Assembly: GCA_028768525.1 (NCBI GenBank)
Contig: CP054837.1
Location: forward strand, 3,133,001-3,197,000
Direction of reading: 5' to 3'
Length of the DNA: 64,000 nt
From: Desulfobacter sp.
Lineage (GTDB): Bacteria; Desulfobacterota; Desulfobacteria; Desulfobacterales; Desulfobacteraceae
The notes under the pieces are model-generated. The model was given only the letters and a program-made list of their open reading frames with translations. It had not been told where the DNA came from and made no database searches. The translations under genes were made by a program, and so were the position numbers. Below are positions 54,036-62,193 of the stretch, one piece after another; the stretch's first letter is position 1, and every line of letters starts with the position of its first letter.

Positions 54036-54971
54036 ATGGTTTTTAAAAATGAAGTTTCAGTTGTTGTGCCTGTGTATGGATGCAGGGAATGTTTAGGAGA
54101 GTTGGTAAAAAGACTTGAAAAGGCATTAATTCAGATTGCAGATAATTATGAAATAATACTGGTTAATGATGATAGCCCTGATGGAGCCTGGACCGCGATT
54201 AAAGACCTAACGCAGAAGGATTCCCGAATAAAAGGTATCAATTTTTCTCGCAATTTTGGCCAGCATTATGCGATCACAGCCGGGTTGGATTTTGCGGAAG
54301 GACAGTGGGTCGTTGTTATGGACTGCGATCTTCAGGACCAGCCAGAAGAGATCCCAAAATTGTACCACAAGGTAAAGGAGGGATATGAGGTTGTTTTCGG
54401 ACGAAGAGCAGAGAGAAAAGACGGTTTTTTCAAAAAACTTGGATCTAAACTTTATTATAAAACTTTGGATTATTTCACCGAACAGCAAAGTGACAATACA
54501 ATAGCCAATTTTGGCATATACCATGCTAAGGTGATTGAAAGCTTCAGGCTTTTGAGGGAGCAGAACCGTTTGTTCCCCATATCGGTTAAGTGGTTGGGAT
54601 TTAAAACTGCATATTTAGATATTGACCATGCTGAGCGATTTGCAGGAAAAACATCATATAGTTTTTTTAAGTTACGGAATCTGGCAATAGACAATATAAT
54701 CGCCCAGTCCAACAAACCCCTTAAAATTTCCATCAAGCTGGGTTTTTCCCTATCATTTTTATCAATTCTTTATGCTTTATATTTGGTTGTCAGATATTTT
54801 ATTTATACGGTACCGGTTGCAGGGTGGACCAGTACAATTGTGTCTATTTATTTTTTATCAGGGTTGATTTTGGCAAATATGGGCATTTTAGGACTGTACC
54901 TTGGAAAAGTTTTTAATGAAACAAAAAAGAGGCCCCTATATGTCATTTCTGAAAAAGTAGGATTTGAATAA
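54036..54971 (+). CDS. Polyprenyl-phosphate glycosyltransferase (GT2, ArnC/GtrB-like)
   Basis: A GT2 enzyme of 311 residues with two C-terminal helices. Motifs: VVVPVYGCRECLGEL near the N-terminus, LVNDDSPDGAW (about residue 42), the metal-binding DCDLQDQPEE (about residue 96) and the QQ-type QSDNTIANFG segment. It should make a lipid-linked sugar donor at the cytoplasmic face for the adjacent GT-C enzyme. It lies 21 bases after that gene. Confidence 0.85.
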   Translation: MVFKNEVSVVVPVYGCRECLGELVKRLEKALIQIADNYEIILVNDDSPDGAWTAIKDLTQKDSRIKGINFSRNFGQHYAITAGLDFAEGQWVVVMDCDLQDQPEEIPKLYHKVKEGYEVVFGRRAERKDGFFKKLGSKLYYKTLDYFTEQQSDNTIANFGIYHAKVIESFRLLREQNRLFPISVKWLGFKTAYLDIDHAERFAGKTSYSFFKLRNLAIDNIIAQSNKPLKISIKLGFSLSFLSILYALYLVVRYFIYTVPVAGWTSTIVSIYFLSGLILANMGILGLYLGKVFNETKKRPLYVISEKVGFE

Positions 54972-55039
54972 TGCTGTCCCACTTTAACAAGGGATGAAAA
55001 ATAAAAAATTTAATTTATTTTGAACAGTAGCTATCTGAT

Positions 55040-55834
55040 ATGTTTATTCAAAAAAATGAGTCGAGCCGTATACAAATCGCTGACAAAGTACAATTCGGTG
55101 AAAAAGTTGTGTTTGGTCCAAATTGCAAGGACGTTTCTATTGGTTTTGGCACATTTATAGGTAGAGACATATATATAGATTGTGAATATCTATCGATTGG
55201 TGAATATACGACCATACACCATGGAAGTATTATTCATGGAAAGAAATGCAATATTGGTCATAATTGCTGGTTTGGTCACTATACTATTATTGATTCAGTA
55301 GGAGGGTGGACTAGGATTGGAAACAACGTGGGGGTAGGTGCCCATAGCCAACTTTGGAGTCATATTAAATTTGGTGATACTTTAGCTGGTTGTTGCTGGA
55401 ATAGTTCGGGTAGCTTAACGTTGGAGGATGATGTATGGCTGGTAGGCCATTGTATTATTGGGTCTATTTATGCAGAGAAGAAAGCTATGCTTATGACCGG
55501 TAGTGTGGCTGTTCATGATATGAAAACAAACCGTATTTATGCAGGATCACCAGCTAAAGATATGTCGGAGAAATTTGGTACACAATTTATAGAAATAGCC
55601 TACGCCGACAAATTGGTGAAATTTAATGAATATAAACATGAATTTTTTGCAAATGGCGGTAGTGTTGAAAAATTTGAAGTAGTAGATTTCTTTTCAAAAG
55701 AAAAAGTTAAAAAGGGCATTACACAGTTTAATCTCAATGAGCGAACTTATATGCCTACCTACAAAGAAAATGAAATGCGTTTTATAAAAAGTTTACTTTA
55801 TGAAAAGGCTAAATTTATTCCAATAAGTGTTTAA
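55040..55834 (+). CDS. Hexapeptide-repeat acyltransferase
   Basis: A left-handed beta-helix protein of 264 residues. Hexapeptide turns occur through the first 180 residues (FGPNCKDVSIGFGTFIG, IGHNCWFGHYTIID, IGNNVGVGAHSQ, LEDDVWLVGHCIIG), ending with RIYAGSPAKDM, the family signature. It probably acylates a sugar, for instance an amino sugar made by the downstream aminotransferase. The region is markedly AT-rich compared with both sides. Confidence 0.8.
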   Translation: MFIQKNESSRIQIADKVQFGEKVVFGPNCKDVSIGFGTFIGRDIYIDCEYLSIGEYTTIHHGSIIHGKKCNIGHNCWFGHYTIIDSVGGWTRIGNNVGVGAHSQLWSHIKFGDTLAGCCWNSSGSLTLEDDVWLVGHCIIGSIYAEKKAMLMTGSVAVHDMKTNRIYAGSPAKDMSEKFGTQFIEIAYADKLVKFNEYKHEFFANGGSVEKFEVVDFFSKEKVKKGITQFNLNERTYMPTYKENEMRFIKSLLYEKAKFIPISV

Positions 55835-55870
55835 ATTATCCAATGTCAATATTATATAAACACTAACATA

Positions 55871-56236
55871 ATGAATTATTTATATATTTTTGGAACAATA
55901 CTATTTACTGTTTATGGACAATTAATTTTAAAATGGCGGATCGCAAGATATGGGAGTTTGCCTCAAGATTTTATTGAAAAAATAATATTTCTGTTAAAAT
56001 TATTAATAGATCCTTTTATTTTATCCGGTTTTTTATCCGCATTTGTTGCATCCCTCTTCTGGATGGCGTCAATGACCAAGTTTGATTTAAGTTACGCCTA
56101 CCCTTTTATGAGCGCCTCTTTTGTCCTGGTATTTGTTCTCTCATTAGTATTGTTCAAAGAACCATTTTCAGTGTATAAACTGGTTGGTTTAGGATTCATT
56201 GTATCCGGTATTATTATTTCAAGTAGAGCTCTGTAA
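55871..56236 (+). CDS. SMR/EamA-type small transporter, possible lipid-linked sugar flippase
   Basis: A 121-residue four-helix protein of the EmrE/ArnE type. The SLFWMASMTKFDLSYAYPF and VLFKEPFSVYKLVGLGFIVSG segments are typical. In ArnE/ArnF such proteins flip undecaprenyl-phosphate-aminoarabinose. Beside a GT2 and a GT-C gene it probably moves the lipid-linked donor across the inner membrane. It precedes the aminotransferase by 2 bases. Confidence 0.7.
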   Translation: MNYLYIFGTILFTVYGQLILKWRIARYGSLPQDFIEKIIFLLKLLIDPFILSGFLSAFVASLFWMASMTKFDLSYAYPFMSASFVLVFVLSLVLFKEPFSVYKLVGLGFIVSGIIISSRAL

Positions 56237-56238
56237 AA

Positions 56239-57426
56239 ATGACAGAATACATTCCATACAATAAACCCTTCATCGTTGGTCAGGAACTCTACAACATCGC
56301 CCAGGCCGTAATCAAGCATTCTCATCTGGCCGGAGACGGTCACTACACCAAACGCTGCCAGTCTTGGTTGGAAAGGCGGCTGGATTGCCCGGCCGCGCTC
56401 TTGACCCATTCCTGTACGGCCGCGCTGGAGATGGCGGCGATTCTTGTGGATATTCAGCCGGGTGATGAGATCATCATGCCCTCTTTTACCTTTGTGTCCA
56501 CGGCCAATGCCTTTGTGCTGAGGGGCGGGGTGCCCGTGTTTGTGGATATCCGGCCCGATACCCTGAACATGGACGAAACAAAAATAGAACAGGCGATAAC
56601 GGAGAAAACCCGTGCCATTGTGCCGGTCCATTATGCAGGGGTTCCCTGTGCCATGGATAAGATAATGGAGATTGCCAGGAAACATGATCTTATTGTGATA
56701 GAAGATGCCGCCCAGGCCCTGCTGTCCATCCACAAAGATCGGTTTCTGGGCACCATTGGGGATCTGGGCACCCTGAGCTTTCATGAAACCAAGAATATCA
56801 TCAGCGGTGAGGGCGGGGCGCTTTTGATTAACAATCCGCGCTATCTTGAACGGGCGGAAGTCATCAGGGAAAAAGGGACCAACAGAAAGCAGTTTTTCAG
56901 GGGGGAAGTGGATAAGTATACCTGGACAGATATCGGGTCCTCTTTTCTGCCTTCGGATATGATGGCGGCGTTTTTATATGCCCAACTGGACCAGGCGGAA
57001 ACCATTATCCGGAAACGGCGGGACATCTGCCATATGTACCGCCGCCTGCTCAGCCCCCTGGAAAAAGACAGGATAGTCAGGCTGGCCCATGAGCATCCCG
57101 GTTCCGGCAGCCACAACGGCCATATTTTTTATATTATCACCGCAGATGTTAAGGAGCGGACGGCCCTTATCCGCCATTTAAAGGAAAATCATATCCATGC
57201 GGTATTTCATTATGTGCCCCTGCATTCATCCCCGGCCGGAAGAAAATACGGCAAAACCACAGGGTCCATGGAGCGGACCGACGAATTGAGCGCCCGTGTG
57301 CTGCGCCTGCCCCTGTATTTTGAAATGGAAGAAGAGGATGTCAGGCGGGTGGCGGAATCGGTTCTTGGGTTTTACGGTTTAAATGGCAATTGTGTTGACA
57401 AAACCATTGCCGCGGTAGTGAACTAA
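56239..57426 (+). CDS. WecE/RffA-type dTDP-4-amino-4,6-dideoxygalactose transaminase
   Basis: A PLP enzyme of the DegT/DnrJ/EryC1/StrS family (395 residues). Key segments are SCTAALEMAA, the PLP aspartate region VIEDAAQALLS, and the Schiff-base lysine in SFHETKNI (Lys185). The overall sequence matches WecE closely. It makes a 4-amino-4,6-dideoxy sugar nucleotide. It is GC-rich, unlike the AT-rich genes directly before it, so the two parts of the cassette may have different origins. Confidence 0.9.
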   Translation: MTEYIPYNKPFIVGQELYNIAQAVIKHSHLAGDGHYTKRCQSWLERRLDCPAALLTHSCTAALEMAAILVDIQPGDEIIMPSFTFVSTANAFVLRGGVPVFVDIRPDTLNMDETKIEQAITEKTRAIVPVHYAGVPCAMDKIMEIARKHDLIVIEDAAQALLSIHKDRFLGTIGDLGTLSFHETKNIISGEGGALLINNPRYLERAEVIREKGTNRKQFFRGEVDKYTWTDIGSSFLPSDMMAAFLYAQLDQAETIIRKRRDICHMYRRLLSPLEKDRIVRLAHEHPGSGSHNGHIFYIITADVKERTALIRHLKENHIHAVFHYVPLHSSPAGRKYGKTTGSMERTDELSARVLRLPLYFEMEEEDVRRVAESVLGFYGLNGNCVDKTIAAVVN

Positions 57427-57483
57427 ACGGGTGATAAATATTAATGCTGTACTCAGTATAAGCGTTTGAACGGGTTTCTTTTA

Positions 57484-57513
57484 TTGACAAAATGGCTATA
57501 TTTGGATTAATTT
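57484..57513 (+). promoter_or_regulatory. Possible sigma-70 promoter for the pseudopilin genes
   Basis: TTGACA (57484-57489) and TTAATT/TAATTT (57507-57513) with a 17-18-base spacer lie about 45 bases before the pseudopilin ATG. The -10 is weak, so this is only suggestive. Confidence 0.3.
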
Positions 57514-57556
57514 CAAACGCGTAAAAATAATCTTTAATTTTCAGAATGCAGGTTCT

Positions 57557-58039
57557 ATGGGTTCCTTTCTAAAAAATCAAAATGGATTCACTATCGTTGA
57601 AATTGTCGCTGTTCTTATTATCCTCGGGATTATTACGGCGGTTGCCGTTTCCAGGGTGTCTTTCAACAGTCCGGACCTGGCCGCCCAGGCCGAAGCAATA
57701 AAAGCCCATGTCCGGTATGCCCAGACCCGGGCCATGGCCACGGACCTGGATACGGCGAATACGCCGACCTGGGGAATCCAAACCAATGCGGCGGGAACAG
57801 CCTACTGGCTTTATGACAGGAATAACAATAGGGTTCTTCTGCCCGGTGCAGAGGCGACAACCATTACCCTGGCCAGCCTCGGGCTGACATCCATGACGCC
57901 TTTTAACATATCTTTCAATGACTGGGGGGAGCCATTCCGTAATAATGCGATTCTGGCGGCAGACCTTCCCATATCAATAAATGACGGAAGTGATAGTGAA
58001 CAATTTACCATCACAGCAAGAACAGGATTCATACCATGA
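57557..58039 (+). CDS. Prepilin-type protein (MshC/GspH-like minor pilin)
   Basis: A 160-residue prepilin with leader and cleavage site NQNGFTIVEIVAVLIILGII (Gly/Phe junction, Glu5 present), then a GspH-like domain (AQAEAIKAHVRYAQTRAMATD, WGIQTNAAGTAYWLYD). It is a minor or pseudopilin of the MSHA-type system. Its stop overlaps the next start by 4 bases (ATGA). Confidence 0.88.
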   Translation: MGSFLKNQNGFTIVEIVAVLIILGIITAVAVSRVSFNSPDLAAQAEAIKAHVRYAQTRAMATDLDTANTPTWGIQTNAAGTAYWLYDRNNNRVLLPGAEATTITLASLGLTSMTPFNISFNDWGEPFRNNAILAADLPISINDGSDSEQFTITARTGFIP

Positions 58040-58476
58040 TCATACCCGTTGAATTGAAAAATCAGAAGGGGTTTTCCCTGATAGAAGTCATCATCACCTT
58101 GATTGTGGTTTCGATCCTGGGGGCCATGCTGGTGTCCTACACCGGTACCGCCCTGGAGAAAAGTGCCCAGCCCGTTGCTGACGCCATTGACAGCCAGTCC
58201 GTAAGCTCCTGCATGGACAGTATTGTCCAGTACTACCGGAATGAGCTTTTTGAAGCAGAGGGGCCCACCTATGATGTCAATGAACTGGATTCAAGGATTG
58301 CGTCCGGTGGATTCGCTGCAACCTGCAGCGCCAATCTGAACATCACCAGATCATGGGTCCGGTATGATCCAGGCTCCGGCGACCTGGCATCCGGCACCAG
58401 CACAGATATGCTCCGGGTGGATGTAAACGGAACATCGGGCGTCTCTTACACCATGATTTTTTCTTCCAAAGAATGA
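58036..58476 (+). CDS. Prepilin-type protein (MshD-like minor pilin)
   Basis: A 146-residue prepilin: NQKGFSLIEVIITLIVVSIL with the Gly-Phe junction and Glu5. The rest is a small soluble domain with two Cys. It is translationally coupled to both neighbours. By order it corresponds to MshD, though sequence similarity to a specific family cannot be proven by eye. Confidence 0.82.
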   Translation: MIIPVELKNQKGFSLIEVIITLIVVSILGAMLVSYTGTALEKSAQPVADAIDSQSVSSCMDSIVQYYRNELFEAEGPTYDVNELDSRIASGGFAATCSANLNITRSWVRYDPGSGDLASGTSTDMLRVDVNGTSGVSYTMIFSSKE

Positions 58477-58484
58477 GGTATACC

Positions 58485-61400
58485 ATGTCTAAAAACAAGA
58501 ATTCAGGGTTTACCCTTATAGAAGTTATCGTCTCGTTGATTCTTGTGGGTATTCTGGCGTCGGTTGCAGGGATGGGGATTGTGAATGCCACCCAGGCCTT
58601 TTTATTTTCCAGGGAAGCGAGTGTCGTGGGCCAGAAAAGCGCATTTACCATGGCAAGGATACGCAAGAGCCTGACGAATATGGAAAACGGCTCCTATACA
58701 AAGATCAACAGCAATTCATTCAGTGTGGAGCGGGCCGGAAATATCCAGGAAACCTTCCGGTTTGATCCCAATACCGGCAATTTGTTTCTGGTGGTTCCAA
58801 ACGAAAACCCACACCTGCTTTCGGACCAGGTAACCTCCTTTACTCCGGCTGAAGATGCAGACTCACTTAAAAATTTTTCCATGTCCCTTCAGGGCTGTAA
58901 TGTCCCGGCGGTTACCTTTGCCTCTTCTGTTTTTCCCAGAAATAATGCCAAAGGCCAGGGGGTGGACATCGGTGAACTCAAAAATAAAATTCCCCAGAAT
59001 GCACCTGCGAATCTCTGTTTTATCGAATCCGTTTTTACGGGCAGGGAACATTCAAACACCGTCAGGCTGTTCCGGGAACTGCGGGACCGCTATCTCATAA
59101 AGCACTCTTGGACCAGGCCCCTGGTTGATTTTTATTACGGTGCCGGGCCGAAAATTTCGAACCAACTGGACCGGAGCCCCATCTTAAGCGGTTTGGTAAA
59201 AATCCTGCTCATGCCAGTGGTAACCCTGGTTTTTCTTTTTCTTTATTTCCCCGAAGGACTTGTGATTATTCCCTTTCTCTTCTGGCTTTTGGCAAAGCTT
59301 GGAGGGCAGCTGAAATTTGCCGGGAAATACCGGATTTTAAAAACCGCCAGAGGCAGCGTCCTCATCGGATTGGTCATTACCATATTGATCATGGGGATTC
59401 TCGGCGCGGGTATGGTTTCTTTGTTCAGTACCAATACCACCAATTCAGCCTTTGCCGGATTGACCAGCCGGGCATACTATCTGGCCGAAGCCGGTATTCA
59501 TTATGCCCTGGGCCAGTATCTGAGCCGCGGTTCGGACCGGGATTTTTTTGACCGGCTGAAGCTCAATAATAACAATACCCTTTCCCTGCCCGGAGGAGGC
59601 GGACAATTTTCATTTCAGATTGAAACCTATTGGTGGGATATTTCAAGTGCGGGCAGCACCATTCAGGTGACCATACCGGGAGGGACGGGAACCGGGGCGT
59701 CCATGCCCGACGCCATTGCTAACGGCGATACCTTGAGCCTCATGATGATGGACCATCAATCGGGAAGCTATGAGGTCAATGATTATATTGTATCTGGAAA
59801 AAATACGGAAACAATGACGCTGACCCCTACAGGGACGAATTCCATCAGCAGCCTGAATACCGATGAACCGGTCCTGCCCGGCGCCCGGACCGCAAACGCC
59901 TCCGTGACGGTTCAGGCCACGGAACTGGGAACGGACTCCAGCACGACCATGGCCATTATCGGAAATACCGCCGGTTTACCGCCGAGAAACGGGGTGATCA
60001 CCTTTAAGGATACAAGCAATTTTATCCGGGTGCTTCAATATGATGCCCTGGTGGGCAATACCCTCAGCGGCCTCCACTATATCTCGGGAATGGAATACCC
60101 TTCCGGCGGAGCGGTTATTCCGCCCAATACCGCCATAACCTTTGTTAAATATGCTGTGCTGGACAGCACCGGGACCGTTGATCCCGGAGGATTGAATATT
60201 TCCCAGACCATTTCTTACAGCCAGCCCCTGGCCGAGTTTCCTTCCAGAATTACAGGGTCCGCAGGTGCCGACGAAGTCACCAGCCTGCTCGGAACACATA
60301 GCGGGGTAACCATCGACGGGGTCGATGCCATTAAAGTGGACGGGACCGAAGCGACCATCTCTTATAACGTTGTTGTAGGAGCAGATGTCTATCAGCAGGA
60401 ATCCCTTGCCGTTGTGGACTGGTCTTCCACAGGGAAAAATATGCCGGATTTTCTGGAAGATCTGTGGGAAAGATCGGATAAAAAGTTGAGCTATGATCTT
60501 CAGGCCAAAATCCGATTCACCAAGGCGGAAGATGATCTTTATTCGGATGGCCATAGTTCGGATTTCTACCTGAATCACCCCGGCTGCTATATGCCGGGTA
60601 TCTCCCTGCGGACCAAAGGGCCTTCAATGAATTCTTACAAAGACTGGACTTATTACGGGCTTTCCATCATGAGGGGAATTCAGGGGGTGTCCGAGCCAAT
60701 CAATGCCGGATGCGGTACCGCCGGTTACAGGGTGGAAGAAGATGATATTTCAGATACCCTGTTTTACAATCACGGTTCAAATAGCAACTCAGCCCAGGTT
60801 AATACCTGTCCGGGTTCAGGCTCGGGTTTTAACGACTGGAATGACGAGCCTCCCCTGGACGGCATACCCTACCTGATTTTATGGCAGAAGAATCATTCCG
60901 ATTCCATAGGGTGTGACTCTCTTGCGTCACTTTATGTATGGGAATGGCTGTCCTATGTCCCCTTGTTGGATTACAAGGAAGTGGAAGTAAAGCATTATTA
61001 TAAGCTTGACCCCGGTAAATATTATTACAAAGAAGGCAGCGATATCAAGGAATTGACGATCAGCGCCAATGATATTGAAACCCATGAAACCCTCCAGGAA
61101 GGCACCATTTCAGGGGACCGGAGAAACGGGAGAGCGCTTGCCAGAGAATACAGCGGAGGATGTGATCCGGATCTGGTGGATCCCACGGAATATGTTACCT
61201 CCTACAGGGCGTATAAACTGAGGGATAAGTATGATATTTTTCAAACAGAATCCCATGAAGGAGTTACCATCCTGGGTGATTATCCTCCCGGATACGCGGT
61301 GCAGACTCCCGGGGAACCGGTAAGGGATCCATCCACCATAAATGCTGGACGACCCAAAGGGTTGCCTGTAAGCGAGTGGACCATAGGCGACAACCAGACG

Positions 61401-62147
61401 GTCCCGGTAGGCTATATCGTTAAACCTTACTATCACCTCGACAGGGATAATAATTCATTTCCTAAGTTTTTTGATGATCAGGCCTCCATCAATAATAAAG
61501 ACCAATATGCGAGCTTCGCCGCCAGGGCCAATTACAGAATTTACCCCAAAGAATGGGTGACTGTTATGGCCAGGATTTATGAGCTAAAGGGAAATCTGGA
61601 CTGTGACCTTTCAACCGGGGATGCCAACGGCCTGGAACGGGTCAACTCAATTTCAGCCTATCTGTCTTCACCGGATAACCTGGGAACCAATGATAATAAA
61701 AAAGACGGGATCCGGTTAGGACAGATCCCTGGTACGGTTCACTGGCCAGAGGACGGTGATTATTTTACCTCGGCGGTTTGGGGAGATGGACTCTCTGATA
61801 AAAAGGACGGGTATACCAGTAAGGTTGTGGATTCGCCTGAGCATTTTGGGTGCGATAAGGATAACATGCGGATTGTGGAATGGGGTAAGGATGCGGATGA
61901 TGACCCTGTTATGGTGTATACCGCAATGTTTACCACGGGCGACTACAATTTTGACACCATGAATATTCCCGAGTTCGGGGTTCATACCCTGGGCGTCAGC
62001 AGCCCGGATATGAGCCAGGCCACTGCCCCGGAGCTTCCCAGCGGAGTAAATATAGAGAATCATAGGGAAACCGCTTATTTTACCGATTTCTATTGGTCGG
62101 TCGTGGGAGAGTTGAGTACGCTTTTCCCGGGGGTGCAGAGCCAGTAG
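58485..62147 (+). CDS. Large pilus tip-type fusion: MshO-like prepilin, CFI-box segment, PilX/MshP-like N-terminus and long ectodomain
   Basis: A 1,220-residue protein. Numbering here starts at the alternative ATG at 58473, four residues longer. GFTLIEVIVSLILVGIL (12-28) is a prepilin site like MshO/PilW. Residues 182-260 match the CFI-box pattern seen at many bacterial protein C-termini (CFIESVFTG..., RLFRELRDRYLIKHSW, DFYYGAGP), here followed by hydrophobic helices (244-275). At 293-318 RGSVLIGLVITILIMGILGAGM is a PilX/MshP-like N-terminus, followed by the AEAG...AL pattern. A long Cys-containing ectodomain follows, as in MshQ. The start at 58485 has GAGGT six bases upstream. Confidence 0.8.
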   Translation: MSKNKNSGFTLIEVIVSLILVGILASVAGMGIVNATQAFLFSREASVVGQKSAFTMARIRKSLTNMENGSYTKINSNSFSVERAGNIQETFRFDPNTGNLFLVVPNENPHLLSDQVTSFTPAEDADSLKNFSMSLQGCNVPAVTFASSVFPRNNAKGQGVDIGELKNKIPQNAPANLCFIESVFTGREHSNTVRLFRELRDRYLIKHSWTRPLVDFYYGAGPKISNQLDRSPILSGLVKILLMPVVTLVFLFLYFPEGLVIIPFLFWLLAKLGGQLKFAGKYRILKTARGSVLIGLVITILIMGILGAGMVSLFSTNTTNSAFAGLTSRAYYLAEAGIHYALGQYLSRGSDRDFFDRLKLNNNNTLSLPGGGGQFSFQIETYWWDISSAGSTIQVTIPGGTGTGASMPDAIANGDTLSLMMMDHQSGSYEVNDYIVSGKNTETMTLTPTGTNSISSLNTDEPVLPGARTANASVTVQATELGTDSSTTMAIIGNTAGLPPRNGVITFKDTSNFIRVLQYDALVGNTLSGLHYISGMEYPSGGAVIPPNTAITFVKYAVLDSTGTVDPGGLNISQTISYSQPLAEFPSRITGSAGADEVTSLLGTHSGVTIDGVDAIKVDGTEATISYNVVVGADVYQQESLAVVDWSSTGKNMPDFLEDLWERSDKKLSYDLQAKIRFTKAEDDLYSDGHSSDFYLNHPGCYMPGISLRTKGPSMNSYKDWTYYGLSIMRGIQGVSEPINAGCGTAGYRVEEDDISDTLFYNHGSNSNSAQVNTCPGSGSGFNDWNDEPPLDGIPYLILWQKNHSDSIGCDSLASLYVWEWLSYVPLLDYKEVEVKHYYKLDPGKYYYKEGSDIKELTISANDIETHETLQEGTISGDRRNGRALAREYSGGCDPDLVDPTEYVTSYRAYKLRDKYDIFQTESHEGVTILGDYPPGYAVQTPGEPVRDPSTINAGRPKGLPVSEWTIGDNQTVPVGYIVKPYYHLDRDNNSFPKFFDDQASINNKDQYASFAARANYRIYPKEWVTVMARIYELKGNLDCDLSTGDANGLERVNSISAYLSSPDNLGTNDNKKDGIRLGQIPGTVHWPEDGDYFTSAVWGDGLSDKKDGYTSKVVDSPEHFGCDKDNMRIVEWGKDADDDPVMVYTAMFTTGDYNFDTMNIPEFGVHTLGVSSPDMSQATAPELPSGVNIENHRETAYFTDFYWSVVGELSTLFPGVQSQ

Positions 62148-62193
62148 TCGTAGCTGTTGCCCGTTCATCATCGTTTTCAAGGAATCACCGTTC

